A stretch of 28,010 nucleotides of DNA from ZC4RG35 sp040878345 (GCA_040878345.1 JBBDML010000012.1:1-28010); one strand, 5' to 3'. Positions 1 through 8,463 are shown, counted from the stretch's first letter. Notes: a model not told the origin generated them from the sequence alone. Numbers and translations are program-made.

Positions 1-228
1 GTCTGACATGACCCTCCTTATAGAGCATGCCTCCACGCTTTGGGGGGAACCTCACCTCCACCCACTCGGTCTTCCAGAATTGGACAGCACTTTGCGTGGT
101 CGTGGTAGGAACCGCAGGTAGTCGACTTGGCGTGGTCAGCATGTTGAATTGCCACGCAATGAACGAGTCAGCAAGACCGCGACATGCCGGTAGGGTGCTC
201 GTCCGCTGCAAGTAGGTGAGACGCAGAC

Positions 229-1140
229 ATGACTGTTCTGGATTGGTTGTTGGATTCCGACCCCTCGATACGTTGGCAGGTGATGCGTGATCTCACCGGC
301 GAGCCCGACGACGTGGTGGCCGCCGAGCGCTCGCGGGTCGCCTCCGAAGGCTGGGGTGTCCGGCTGCTCGATCTCCAGGCGCCTGACGCTCAGTGGGGTG
401 GCGGCAGCTACCACCCGTACTGGACCTCCACCACATACACCCTGCTGCTGCTGCGGGATCTGGGTCTGGATCCGACTAGTGACCAAGCCCGCAGAGCTGT
501 GACCCTGGTTCGGGACAACGCTGCGACCACCCTCGACGAGAGTGGCCAATCCTTTTTCCTCGGTGAAACCGAGCCCTGTATCAATGGCATGGTTCTGGCA
601 ATGGGTTCCTACTTTGGCGAGGCGAGCGAGGAGTTGCTCGATCGGCTCCTCCACGAGCAGCTCGACGACGGGGGTTGGAACTGTGAGGCTCCGCCGAGTA
701 AACGATCCTCGTTTGACACCACGATCTGCGTGCTGGAAGGGCTGTTGGAGTACGAGCGGGCGCGGGGCGCCGTTGCCTCGCTGGCCGAGGCCCGGGCCTG
801 CGGAGAGGAGTATCTCTTGGAGCGTCGAATGTTCCGGTCGCTGTCATCCGGTGAGGTGATCGACCCCAACTGGACCCTGTTCTCGTTCCCGACCCGGTGG
901 CACTATGACGTGCTGCGTGGGCTGGATCATCTGAGAAGTGCAGGTGTCGAACCCGACGATCGGGTCGCTGAAGCCATCCAGTTGGTGGAGAAGAATCGGG
1001 GTGAGGGCGACCGTTGGCCGTTACAGAACCCGCATCCCGGTCAAGTTCATTTCGACATGGACGAGGCAGCGGACCAACCCAGTCGCTGGAACACGCTCCG
1101 CGCCCTGCGAGTGTTGAAATGGGCTGGTCAGGGCGGATAG
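229..1140 (+). CDS. Squalene-cyclase-like alpha/alpha-toroid protein
   Basis: This 303-residue protein looks like a prenyltransferase/squalene-cyclase-type alpha/alpha toroid. It has repeated helical units with aromatic and Gly-rich turns: QWGGGSYHPYW near residue 55, DGGWNCEAPPS near 147, and GEGDRWPLQNPHPG near 262. It has no DXDD-type catalytic motif and is far shorter than true squalene-hopene cyclase (about 630 residues), so a cyclase reaction should not be assumed. No signal peptide is visible, so it is probably cytosolic. The ATG at 229 is preceded by AGGTGAG at 8 nt spacing. It lies 72 bp upstream of a LAL regulator in the same direction, with a small hairpin between them. The fold assignment is fairly confident; the function is unknown. 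Confidence 0.85.
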   Translation: MTVLDWLLDSDPSIRWQVMRDLTGEPDDVVAAERSRVASEGWGVRLLDLQAPDAQWGGGSYHPYWTSTTYTLLLLRDLGLDPTSDQARRAVTLVRDNAATTLDESGQSFFLGETEPCINGMVLAMGSYFGEASEELLDRLLHEQLDDGGWNCEAPPSKRSSFDTTICVLEGLLEYERARGAVASLAEARACGEEYLLERRMFRSLSSGEVIDPNWTLFSFPTRWHYDVLRGLDHLRSAGVEPDDRVAEAIQLVEKNRGEGDRWPLQNPHPGQVHFDMDEAADQPSRWNTLRALRVLKWAGQGG

Positions 1141-1156
1141 ACCTCCCGATGGTTCT

Positions 1157-1173
1157 GGCAGGCCCGACCTGCC
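1157..1173. terminator. Small hairpin between the toroid gene and the LAL regulator
   Basis: GGCAGG (1157-1162) and CCTGCC (1168-1173) form a perfect 6-bp stem around a 5-nt loop, 16 bp after the upstream stop. No T-run follows, so this could be a weak or Rho-assisted terminator or chance. Confidence 0.3.
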
Positions 1174-1212
1174 GCATCTTCGGGTTATGAGGGGCGGATA
1201 TCCTGCCCGCAC

Positions 1213-3966
1213 ATGAGACTCTTCGGGCGCGACGAGTTGAGCAGCTCGCTGGAGGAGTTCCTCGCTGACCGGGAGGGTGGCCCCAGGCTGATGCTCCTTC
1301 GCGGCGACCCGGGAAGTGGGAAGAGCGCCCTCCTCGAGGCCACGGCCCACATGGCCCCGCCAGGCTTGGTGTTGACCATGGTCGGCCTCGAGGCTCTGGC
1401 CCACGTCGAGATGGCCGCCGCCATGGGCGCACTCAACCAGCTCACGAGCGAGGCAGGAGGCGACACCCTGCTCGCCCGACTTCTGGATGATGACTCAGCC
1501 TCCCGAATCATGCCCGTCCAGGTGTTCGAGGCCACCCGCCGCCGCCTGGAAGGCCAGAGGGTGTGGCTGGTCATCGATGACGTGCAGTGGCTCGACCACA
1601 TCACCCTGGGCCTGATCCTCTATTTGCTGAAGAACGCAGAGGAGCCCTCCCGTGTGCTCGCGGCCTCGCGTCCCGGCCATGCCGCCAGCTTCTTCCTGGA
1701 GGAGGTGGGGAAGACCGGGGTCGACCCGCTCGTACTCGAGATCGGCCCGCTGGCCGAGGCAGACGGGGTGGAGTTGGCGATGAGTCTGAAGCCTGCCCTG
1801 ACCCACGAGGAGGCCCGCTCGATCTGGCAGCGGGCCGGAGGCCTCCCCTATTGGCTCATCGCCCTCGCTCGGGACCGAGACCAAGCCTCATCGGACGAGC
1901 TGCTCACCTCCCGGCTCCGCGCAGCCACGCCCGACGCCGTATCCCTGTTGGTGCACTTGGCGGTCCTGGGCAGGCCGATCGCGATCCACGACCTCGAAGG
2001 CCTGCTCGACTGGAGCAGCGCCCGTGTCGAGGAATCGATGCTCGACCTCGAATCCCGGGCCCTGCTCCGGCGGCGATTCGATCAACTGGGCATGGTCCAT
2101 GACCTGATCCGTGAGGAGACGATTGCCCAGGCCGGGGTGGAGACGAGGGCTGGTGCCCACTCTCGCATCTCCAGCTACCTGGAGACGACGGCGGAGGGGA
2201 GGACCGAGGCCCTGCTGGAGGCGCTGCACCACCGGTTGGAAGCGGGGGCGTCGGCGCGTTCGCTGGCTCTCGCCTTGTTGATGTCGCCTCGCCGGCATCT
2301 GCTCGGCGAGGGCAGTCTGACCCATCTGGCCCGCGCAGCCGACCAGGCCGGCCCCGAGGACGACGAAGAAGCGCTCCTCCACCGAAGCGTGGCCCAGCTC
2401 GCCACCGACATCGGATCGAACGATATGGCCTCACTCCGATGGCTCACCGTCTTCGAGCGAACCAAGGATCCGGTCGAGCGGACCTGGGCTGCGTGTCAGA
2501 TGTCCCGCATCGCTCACCAGTCCGAGGACTTCAGGGACTCCCGTAAGTGGCTAGAAGTGGCTCGGTGCATCACAGAGCCCGACGAGCTCAACCGAATCGA
2601 GATGGCGACCCTGGAGGCGGAGTTGCTCATGCTTGGGGAGCAGCGACAGCAGGAGGGGCGCGCCATGGCCGAGGAGGCAATGTCGCAGGCCGAGGAGCTG
2701 AGGCTGATGCCCGGAGACGCCCCGGACGAAGACCGACTGGGGAGGGCGGCGGTGGTGAGAGTCGACGTGCTCCAGGCAGCTTACGACTCGGCAATGATCT
2801 CGGCCGATCAGCACAAATCTCTAGAGGTCGCCTTGATGATGGTCGGGGCCGCCCGATCCAAGTTGGAGCGGCTGGTGGCGGTGGGCCTTCAAGGCCGGGC
2901 CCTGATGAGGGTGGGCCGGCCCATCGAGGCCAGGTCTATTCTCGAGTCGCTCTGGCTTCGGGCCCAGGACATGGGCCTGGTCTCGCTTATCGCTCGTTTC
3001 GGCCACGCCTACGCCCAGAGCCTCTACGAAACGGGGCGCCTGGCACAGGCGACAAAGGTGGCCGAGGAGGTGATTCCCGTCGCCGAGCGTCAGGGCTTCC
3101 CCCGCGGCGCCTATTACGCCCGCCAGACGACGGCGCTCTCGACGCTGATCACCGAGGATTGGCGCATCGGGCTCGAGACGATGCGTATCGCCGTACAAGG
3201 GGAAGATGACCCGCATTATCGGCTGACGCTGCGCCAAATGGTGGCGACGTACCTGAGCCGGACGATGCGCGACAAATCGGCGTCCGATATCGCCACGATC
3301 CTGCAGGCCGGTTGGGTCGACGCCGGCCTGGCAAAGTGCCACAGGTGTGCCTCGGAGTTCGCGGCTGCAGCTGCCGAGGCGTCGGCTCGGGCCGGGATGG
3401 CGGAAGAGGCGGAAAGGTGGCTTGGTCGTTTCCGTGAGGTCAAGGTGCCCCTCAACCGCCTGGCCGAGGCGTACATCCAGCTGGCCGAGGCGCTGCTGGC
3501 AGCGGACCCGGGCCCGCTCCAAATCGTCAGGGCTCGCTTTGCAGCGATGGGATTCGAGATCGAGCAGCTCTGGATCGGGCTCGACCTCGCCGCGGCGAGG
3601 GCGGCACAGCCGGGGCGTCCTCAAGCCGCCGACACCTATCGGGAGGTCGCGCCCGAGGCCGAGTTGCTGGGTGCCGAGACCATCCAGCTGCTTGCCGAGA
3701 AGGCGCTCAGAGGACTCGGAGCGCGAACCTGGCGTCGAACCGGATCCGGCGAGATGCTCGGTCTCACCGAGCGAGAGCTGGAGATCGCCCAGATGGCGGT
3801 CTCCGGGTCATCGAATCGGGAAATCGCCCAATCGCTGTTCCTCTCCAAGAAGACGGTGGAGCGCCACTTGTCGAACATCCTGGCCAAGGTAGGGGTGAGG
3901 AACCGGGTCGAGCTCGCCGGGCTGCTGTCGAAGACGGCCGCCATCAATGAGGGCATGCCCCGATGA
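1213..3966 (+). CDS. LAL-family (MalT-like) ATPase/LuxR transcriptional regulator
   Basis: This 917-residue protein has the full architecture of large ATP-binding LuxR regulators. An N-terminal AAA/STAND ATPase carries Walker A GDPGSGKS (about residues 31-38) and Walker B VWLVIDDVQWLD (about 117-128). A long helical, TPR-like middle follows. The C-terminal LuxR helix-turn-helix starts at LTERELEIAQMAVSG and contains the recognition part KKTVERHLSNIL (about 851-905). Family members bind an inducer through the middle region, oligomerise with ATP and activate nearby promoters; the ligand cannot be read from sequence. The ATG at 1213 puts the protein at the usual family start (MRLFGRDEL), but its ribosome site is weak. 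It may regulate the toroid gene or the small genes that follow. Confidence 0.93.
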   Translation: MRLFGRDELSSSLEEFLADREGGPRLMLLRGDPGSGKSALLEATAHMAPPGLVLTMVGLEALAHVEMAAAMGALNQLTSEAGGDTLLARLLDDDSASRIMPVQVFEATRRRLEGQRVWLVIDDVQWLDHITLGLILYLLKNAEEPSRVLAASRPGHAASFFLEEVGKTGVDPLVLEIGPLAEADGVELAMSLKPALTHEEARSIWQRAGGLPYWLIALARDRDQASSDELLTSRLRAATPDAVSLLVHLAVLGRPIAIHDLEGLLDWSSARVEESMLDLESRALLRRRFDQLGMVHDLIREETIAQAGVETRAGAHSRISSYLETTAEGRTEALLEALHHRLEAGASARSLALALLMSPRRHLLGEGSLTHLARAADQAGPEDDEEALLHRSVAQLATDIGSNDMASLRWLTVFERTKDPVERTWAACQMSRIAHQSEDFRDSRKWLEVARCITEPDELNRIEMATLEAELLMLGEQRQQEGRAMAEEAMSQAEELRLMPGDAPDEDRLGRAAVVRVDVLQAAYDSAMISADQHKSLEVALMMVGAARSKLERLVAVGLQGRALMRVGRPIEARSILESLWLRAQDMGLVSLIARFGHAYAQSLYETGRLAQATKVAEEVIPVAERQGFPRGAYYARQTTALSTLITEDWRIGLETMRIAVQGEDDPHYRLTLRQMVATYLSRTMRDKSASDIATILQAGWVDAGLAKCHRCASEFAAAAAEASARAGMAEEAERWLGRFREVKVPLNRLAEAYIQLAEALLAADPGPLQIVRARFAAMGFEIEQLWIGLDLAAARAAQPGRPQAADTYREVAPEAELLGAETIQLLAEKALRGLGARTWRRTGSGEMLGLTERELEIAQMAVSGSSNREIAQSLFLSKKTVERHLSNILAKVGVRNRVELAGLLSKTAAINEGMPR

Positions 3967-4027
3967 AGCGTCGCCGAGGGTGTGGCATCAATCACATCTG
4001 ATCCCCGCACGCGACAGGGGCCGAGGG

Positions 4028-4414
4028 ATGGCGATGCTCTTGGTGGTGACCGCAAAGGTTGGAGATTGGGCAGCGGCTGACGCCTTACGCCGTCTCGGCC
4101 GTCTAGGAATCACCAGTCTCTCCGTCCTGGAAGCTCACGACGAGGTCGCACTGCTGGTGCAAGGGTGGGCATTTGATGCTGAAGCGTCCAGCGAGATGGC
4201 GGTGGCCATCCTCGCCGCCGATGCTTCCGACGTCACCGTGTTCCACCCCGTAGTCCAGGTGGGGGTCACCCCTCGAGCGAAAGGAGACGGGGAGAATGAG
4301 ACGATTGACGAGGTCGGCATTGGTACTGACGATGGTGGCGGGGATGAGCCTGGCGGCAGCGCCGGCATGGGCGCATCCACACCAGATCGACACCAACCAC
4401 AACGGGGTGATTGA
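4028..4414 (+). CDS. Hypothetical small protein
   Basis: This ORF gives about 128 residues from ATG 4028, or 126 from ATG 4034, which has the better-spaced GGGGCCGAGGG site. The first 80 residues look like a compact alpha/beta domain with alternating hydrophobic stretches (LLVVTAKVGDW, ITSLSVL, EVALLVQGW, VTVFHPVVQVGV). I do not recognise the family. The last 40 residues are Gly/Asp/Glu-rich and overlap the start of the next gene by 119 bp. That is unusually long and suggests that the real C-terminus lies earlier in a relative, or that the 3' part is degraded. It is probably a real gene but the end is doubtful. Confidence 0.5.
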   Translation: MAMLLVVTAKVGDWAAADALRRLGRLGITSLSVLEAHDEVALLVQGWAFDAEASSEMAVAILAADASDVTVFHPVVQVGVTPRAKGDGENETIDEVGIGTDDGGGDEPGGSAGMGASTPDRHQPQRGD

Positions 4415-4619
4415 CTCGGGCGACGTGCAGTTGGCCAACGGCCAGAATCACGGCCCATTCACCGCCGGCGTGGCATGCGGGGGCGATCCCGCCGCCTACG
4501 GGCTGGAGTCGGCCCACCACGGCCCCGACGCTGGTACGCCGGGGAAGGCCGATGGTTGCTACCGGACTACAGGCGGAGTCGCGCCGGGTGCTGATGTGGA
4601 GAACCCGGTCATTCGCTGA
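4296..4619 (+). CDS. Secreted small protein with an EF-hand/dockerin-like motif
   Basis: The 107-residue product starts with a clear signal peptide: charged MRRLTR, a hydrophobic core, and a probable AxA cleavage at APAWA/HPH. The mature part carries DTNHNGVIDSGDV (about residues 32-44), a calcium-loop pattern like EF-hand or dockerin repeats. A cysteine pair (ACGG and DGCYR) could form a disulfide. AAAGGAGA lies just upstream of ATG 4296, so this start is well supported. It overlaps the upstream ORF in another frame. A strong hairpin follows the stop at 4629. Function is unknown; an exported calcium-binding role is inference. Confidence 0.75.
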   Translation: MRRLTRSALVLTMVAGMSLAAAPAWAHPHQIDTNHNGVIDSGDVQLANGQNHGPFTAGVACGGDPAAYGLESAHHGPDAGTPGKADGCYRTTGGVAPGADVENPVIR

Positions 4620-4628
4620 TCGGCTGGA

Positions 4629-4661
4629 GGGGAGCCCTGGGCTCGGTGTCGAGGGCTCCCC
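4629..4661. terminator. Strong hairpin, probable terminator
   Basis: GGGGAGCCCT (4629-4638) pairs perfectly with AGGGCTCCCC (4652-4661) around a 13-nt loop, 10 bp after the secreted-protein stop. There is no clear T-run, so it is called on stem strength and position. Confidence 0.6.
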
Positions 4662-4778
4662 GTCCGCCCAGCCCATACATCGATCGCCGGTCCCCTCGGA
4701 TGACGGCGTTGATCAATGTCTCCTCTATCGGCGCCCGTTCCGCATAGGAGGCAGCCGGGCTGGGTCTGGACGAGTTGC

Positions 4779-5057
4779 TCATCGCTCGATTCGTTCGTTG
4801 AGGTGAACGCTGATGGTGTCGCCTTCGGCCTTGCCAAGGACGGAACGGAGTTCGGCCTTGATCGGTAGCTTGTGGGTACCGTCACCGAGCGCCATGAAAG
4901 AGCTGGTGAAGGGATGCCCGTCGACTGTGCCTGACACTTTGACCAGACCTCGGGTACCGAAGTACCCGGCAGTCCAGTCGGTCACTACGTAGGTCCAGCC
5001 GCCCCTGGCGTCGCTCTTTTCGAGGGTGGCGGTGAAGGTCTTGTGGAGTGCCGTCAT
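4779..5057 (-). CDS. DUF1905 domain protein
   Basis: This 92-residue protein matches the small DUF1905 beta-barrel family. Its typical pattern is visible: FTATLEKSDARGGWTYV at the start, FGTRGLVKVSGTVDG in the middle, and HKLPIKAELR plus GKAEGDTISVHL near the end. The length is that of a stand-alone domain. It is sometimes found fused to a YdeI-type domain in other bacteria, but not here. The biochemical role is unknown. Its ATG at 5055-5057 overlaps the stop of a short upstream ORF on the same strand as ATGA, suggesting translational coupling, and GGAGGAAACC precedes the ATG. Confidence 0.85.
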   Translation of the reverse strand: MTALHKTFTATLEKSDARGGWTYVVTDWTAGYFGTRGLVKVSGTVDGHPFTSSFMALGDGTHKLPIKAELRSVLGKAEGDTISVHLNERIER

Positions 5058-5206
5058 TGGTTTCCTCCGTACATGAGCGATCCGGGGGTGGTCAGGGGCT
5101 CACCGGTTTCCAGCCAGGTCTTGATGAGTCCGATGGGGTGTCGTCGAGTCCAGAGGCATTCGAGTAGGGCATTGAGAACGGTCTCAGGCCGAGACCCCGC
5201 CCCCAT
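5054..5206 (-). CDS. Possible short ORF or gene remnant coupled to DUF1905
   Basis: A 50-residue reading frame (starting MGAGSRPETV, ending PGSLMYGGNQ) ends in ATGA overlap with the DUF1905 start. Its composition looks coding, with balanced hydrophobic and charged residues and TWLETGEPL near the end. It could be the surviving C-terminus of a longer gene whose 5' part was lost where the AAA-ATPase remnant now begins on the other strand. No family is recognised. Confidence 0.35.
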   Translation of the reverse strand: MGAGSRPETVLNALLECLWTRRHPIGLIKTWLETGEPLTTPGSLMYGGNQ

Positions 5207-5300
5207 TCTTCTGATCGATGAAGCCGAGAGCCACCTGCATTACGACACCCAGGCAGATCTTGTTCCTACCGCCTACTGTTTGCAACAGCACGTCTCCAAG
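5190..5300 (+). pseudogene. Remnant of an AAA (OLD/SMC-like) ATPase
   Basis: A short plus-strand frame reads PAPILLIDEAESHLHYD followed by TQADLV. This is the Walker B/D-loop signature of overcoming-lysogeny-type AAA ATPases (hhhhDE followed by HLH). No Walker A or other part of the domain is present in the preceding 150 bp, and the frame loses similarity after about 5265. It is a decayed fragment, not a functional gene. Confidence 0.45.
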
Positions 5301-5310
5301 GGCAGGGAGA

Positions 5311-5586
5311 ATGACGAGAACCCAACCGCTCCTCGATGTCAAGGAGCTGGAGGCCAAAGTCAAGGAGATGTACCGGGCGGTGGCCGAGGATCCGCACGGC
5401 TTGGTTCACTTCGAGTGCCAGGAGACGATCGGTGCGGCCGGGCTGCAAATAGACCAGATGAAGAAGAACCCATACGAGTTCGTCTCCGAACGGGCCTGGA
5501 ACGCCAGCATCAAGTACGGGGTGAACAACCTTTCCCCCCTCGCTCGCAAGACAGAGTCCTCGATAGTGAAAGGAGCTGGATCATGA
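5311..5586 (+). CDS. Short protein with a methyltransferase-like N-terminus
   Basis: The 91-residue product starts MTRTQPLLDV. Its segment VKEMYRAVAEDPHG (about residues 17-30) resembles the leader of actinobacterial arsenite-methyltransferase-like SAM enzymes. The downstream SAM-binding glycine motif is absent and the rest (YEFVSERAWNASIKYGVNN) is not recognised. It is either a truncated, re-purposed leader or an unrelated small protein. ATG 5311 sits behind a GGGAGA stretch. The stop overlaps the next gene's ATG (ATGA at 5583-5586), so the two are probably co-translated. Confidence 0.5.
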   Translation: MTRTQPLLDVKELEAKVKEMYRAVAEDPHGLVHFECQETIGAAGLQIDQMKKNPYEFVSERAWNASIKYGVNNLSPLARKTESSIVKGAGS

Positions 5587-6077
5587 CCACAACTTCTGCT
5601 CAGACAAGAACCCAGGAAGATCGGGCGCTTCGCCTTGGATCCTGGCTGATGGGGATCGCCGCAGTCGGCTTCATCGGCTACGCCGCCATTTTCTTCGTGT
5701 TGAACTTCACCGAGAGGTTCCTCGAGCTAGGAATCGGCCCCGAGCAAGTGGATGTTGGCCGGGACGCGATCCAGGACTTCAGCCCATCGCTCTTCCAATA
5801 CATCAGCCACCTCCATATCGCGGTGTCGGGGTTCATCGCCGCCACCGGTCTTGCAGTCCTTTTCCTGGTGGCCCGTGGGGTGAGGCGAGGAGAGCTCTGG
5901 GCTTGGGTCGGAGCGGTCTCGGCACCCGTTCTCGGCTTGGCGGTGGCGCTTCCGGCTCACTACCCCAACGATTTCGACACCATCGGCCACCTTGGACTGA
6001 TCTATTTGGCAACCGCCATCTTCGTGGCCGGGGCACTGATATCGCTTCGACCGATCCTGGCGCGCAGGGGGGCGTGA
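5583..6077 (+). CDS. Four-helix membrane protein
   Basis: This 164-residue protein has four predicted transmembrane helices: about residues 19-40 (SWLMGIAAVGFIGYAAIFFV), 80-100, 108-128 and 136-156. A polar N-terminus of about 18 residues precedes them. The loop after helix 1 is acidic. No transporter or enzyme motif is recognised. The start ATG overlaps the stop of the preceding short gene, with AAAGGAG upstream, so it belongs to a two-gene operon. It converges with the deazaflavin-type gene on the other strand. Confidence 0.75.
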   Translation: MTTTSAQTRTQEDRALRLGSWLMGIAAVGFIGYAAIFFVLNFTERFLELGIGPEQVDVGRDAIQDFSPSLFQYISHLHIAVSGFIAATGLAVLFLVARGVRRGELWAWVGAVSAPVLGLAVALPAHYPNDFDTIGHLGLIYLATAIFVAGALISLRPILARRGA

Positions 6078-6139
6078 AGGCGTCCCAGTCGTATGCCCGC
6101 CGCCGGGCTGTTTGACAAGAGGCTTGCCACACGGCCCGG

Positions 6140-6601
6140 TTAGTAGGTCTTCTGTAGCACGAAGACCGGGTGGTGCTCCGCCTCGAGCTCCCAAGCCTCG
6201 AGCGGCGATTCCGGGGTGGCGTCAAAATAGGGACCCATCATTCGCATTGTCATTCGGCTCGCCGATGCCACGCGGTCGTGAAGAAGGAGTGCCGCCTCCT
6301 GTGATGGAAGTTGTCGCGATGTGACAGGCACCTCTTGTCGGCGCAGCCGGACGGTTGCCGTTCCGGCCGCCTGGAGGTTCTTGACCCAATTGACCAGACC
6401 GTAGGCTGCGAACACACGCCATCCGTCTCCAATTGGAGTGAGTTCGACCGGATTGGAGCGGGGCAGGCCGGTCCTCCGTCCCGGAACGGTCAAGATTCCG
6501 TACGGACCCCTCACGATCCCTGCTCGGATTAGTGCTGACATCGCCCGGTTGGAGAAGCGGGCAAACCCCGTGTTACGAAAGGCCTTCACGAATCCCTCCA
6601 T
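6140..6601 (-). CDS. Nitroreductase/deazaflavin-dependent oxidoreductase family protein
   Basis: The 153-residue protein belongs to the split-barrel deazaflavin (F420H2)-dependent nitroreductase family. Typical features are GILTVPGRRTGLPRSNPVEL near the N-terminus, GDGWRVFAAYG, and NWVKNLQAAGTATVRL in the middle. Members reduce diverse electrophiles with F420H2, but many have no known substrate. The start is placed at the ATG at 6601 because AGGGAG lies 8 nt upstream; an in-frame extension to 6730 is Arg-rich and unlike the family. The gene stands alone and suggests an F420-using host. Confidence 0.88.
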   Translation of the reverse strand: MEGFVKAFRNTGFARFSNRAMSALIRAGIVRGPYGILTVPGRRTGLPRSNPVELTPIGDGWRVFAAYGLVNWVKNLQAAGTATVRLRRQEVPVTSRQLPSQEAALLLHDRVASASRMTMRMMGPYFDATPESPLEAWELEAEHHPVFVLQKTY

Positions 6602-6768
6602 CAGGAATCTCCCTTGTTGTGCACTATATGTGAGAAAAGGAAGGCGACGGCGGCGTCGAGATCGGCAGCCGAGGGCATCGGCATCATCTTCTGGGTTCGG
6701 CCCAAGGCTGTCTCTTCGTCGGTGGTTCACCCTACGACGCGGACGGGCCCTCGATTCGACACCCAGGA

Positions 6769-7242
6769 TCAGGCGGCGGGGACGACCTCGATCTCGCCTC
6801 GCATCCCGTATTCGTAGTGGCCGGGCAGGTGGCAGGCGAACTCGAATACCCCCGGCTCCTCAAAGGTGAAGGTGGTGATTGCGGTGCCGTTGGGTTCCAC
6901 CGACACCTCACCCGGGATCGACGGATGCTCGGCTTCGGTGCCGTTGGCGTGGCGGTGATGCACATCGGCGCCACCGGTGATGAGCTCGTGATGGATCGGA
7001 TCGCCGTTGACCACCAAGAACCGGACCCGAGTGCCCTCGACCACGGTGAGCTTGTCGGGACCGAACCGAGAGTATTCGATGTCGATCTCGACGGTGATGT
7101 CGCCGGGGCCGAGCGTGGTTGCCTCCGGGTGTTCCAGCCCGGAGGCGACGGCGTATCCCACACCCGACACGACGACGGTCATCGCCAGAGCGGCGACTGC
7201 GATAAGCCAGAGACGGCGGCCGGTCGGGGCAGGCGCCGTCAT
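6769..7242 (-). CDS. Membrane-anchored cupredoxin (type-1 copper) protein
   Basis: The 157-residue product has an uncleaved or signal helix (about residues 11-33) followed by a cupredoxin domain. The copper ligands are in place: His84 or His85 (DPIHHEL), and the C-x4-H-x4-M set Cys137, His142 and Met147 (FACHLPGHYEYGM). It should carry out one-electron transfer, or act in copper handling, on the outer face of the membrane. An additional HHRH cluster lies near residues 95-98. Its ATG overlaps the DUF2330 stop as ATGA, so the two are co-translated. Confidence 0.9.
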   Translation of the reverse strand: MTAPAPTGRRLWLIAVAALAMTVVVSGVGYAVASGLEHPEATTLGPGDITVEIDIEYSRFGPDKLTVVEGTRVRFLVVNGDPIHHELITGGADVHHRHANGTEAEHPSIPGEVSVEPNGTAITTFTFEEPGVFEFACHLPGHYEYGMRGEIEVVPAA

Positions 7243-8321
7243 GCCGGTCGGCCCGTCGCAATGTCGAAACGGCCCCGTCGCGCCCACACCAGACCCGCTC
7301 CGAGGATGACGAGCCCTGCTCCAATCCCGGCCAGCGCCGGCCATGCCGGGCGTCCATCGTCGCCTAGGGGGATCGACTCGGGAGCGGGGACCCCGGTGTC
7401 GGCGAAGTCGGCCGGCACCCCTTCGGTGGCGGAGATGGCCAGGTCGTAGTCGAGCTCGGCGGCCGGGGAGTCCAGGCTCAGATAAGACAGCCACATGTCG
7501 TCTGGCAGCCACTCCATCGCGACGTCGGAGCGGAGGTCGTTGAGCAGGAACTCGCTGGCCGCTTCGCTCCGCAGCAGCGTCATTCCGGTCCCACCCGCGA
7601 GCAGGTCGGGCTCGTCCTCGGTGAGGACGAAAACGTCGGCCTCGATGCGGGTATCGCCGTCGGCTCCCAGTCCGAGGATCCGGATGGGGACCCAGGGGTC
7701 GTCGGTGGGGATGGTGGCCATGATCGGAGTGCTGTCGCCGGCCTCCTGGGCGAGATCGGCGGCACGCTCGGCGTTGAAACGGGCGGCCATGAAGATCGGG
7801 CTGCGCTCGGCGTAGAAGTCGAGGATCTCGGGGGCGTCGGGGGTGAGGAGGAAGCCGTGCTCGGCGGCCCAGGCCCCTACCTCGTCGCCTCCGCCCCGGA
7901 GGACGGTGATGTCGAGAGCGTCGATCTCGACCTCCAGCAGCACTTCGGCTGACCCGTCGGCGGTTCTCACGGCGAGCAAGGCAGAGTCCTCGGTGACCGG
8001 CGCCACCTCCAGGGCGAGACGCTGCAGCGTCCAGTCGCCGCCACGCTCGACCTTGGTCGGAACGTCGGGCAGGGGGATGATCGACCCCACCTCCTCGCCG
8101 CTGCCGGTGAACTCGAAGGCGGTGACGTAGCGCTCGACGCCATCGCTATAGGCGGCGAGGGTGGTGGTGCGAACCAGCTGGATGCTGCCGTTCTCACCCA
8201 CCAGGCCGCCGCAGGCCAGCGCCGGTGCCGCCCCCAGGGCGACGACGGTGGTCACAGCCACCGTCAGATAGATGGTGCGCCGTATCCTCCGTGGCAACCT
8301 TCCCGATCGGCGTGTTCCCAT
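7239..8321 (-). CDS. DUF2330 family exported membrane protein
   Basis: This 360-residue protein matches DUF2330. It has an N-terminal signal peptide with an Arg-rich n-region (about 1-16), hydrophobic core and cleavage around ALACGG. The mature N-terminus CGGLV is the family's hallmark. A long extracellular domain with acidic patches follows, then a C-terminal transmembrane helix (about residues 328-348) and a short basic tail. The start at 8321 is backed by GAGGAGG at good distance. It is the first gene of a two-gene operon with the cupredoxin. The function of DUF2330 is not established; the pairing suggests a role in extracytoplasmic redox or metal biology (inference). Confidence 0.88.
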   Translation of the reverse strand: MGTRRSGRLPRRIRRTIYLTVAVTTVVALGAAPALACGGLVGENGSIQLVRTTTLAAYSDGVERYVTAFEFTGSGEEVGSIIPLPDVPTKVERGGDWTLQRLALEVAPVTEDSALLAVRTADGSAEVLLEVEIDALDITVLRGGGDEVGAWAAEHGFLLTPDAPEILDFYAERSPIFMAARFNAERAADLAQEAGDSTPIMATIPTDDPWVPIRILGLGADGDTRIEADVFVLTEDEPDLLAGGTGMTLLRSEAASEFLLNDLRSDVAMEWLPDDMWLSYLSLDSPAAELDYDLAISATEGVPADFADTGVPAPESIPLGDDGRPAWPALAGIGAGLVILGAGLVWARRGRFDIATGRPA

Positions 8322-8463
8322 GGCGTCCTCCTCGACGTCGTATGGTCGTTGGACGACGCCGTCGTGTGGTTCGGTTCCCCATGCGGGGGCCCGCTCGACG
8401 TAGTCGAGCGTGCATCAGGTCTCGAAAACCACGACCTGTTGCTATAGGAACCCTGTTACACGC

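Noticed and set aside
1178..1191. Third tRNA anticodon-like match
   Set aside because: Only 14 bp match and there is no T-arm of the right form, so it was not listed as a tRNA fragment on its own.
581..1432. Minus-strand open frame across the toroid gene
   Set aside because: Arg/Pro/Ser-rich shadow of the real plus-strand genes, without ribosome site or family resemblance.
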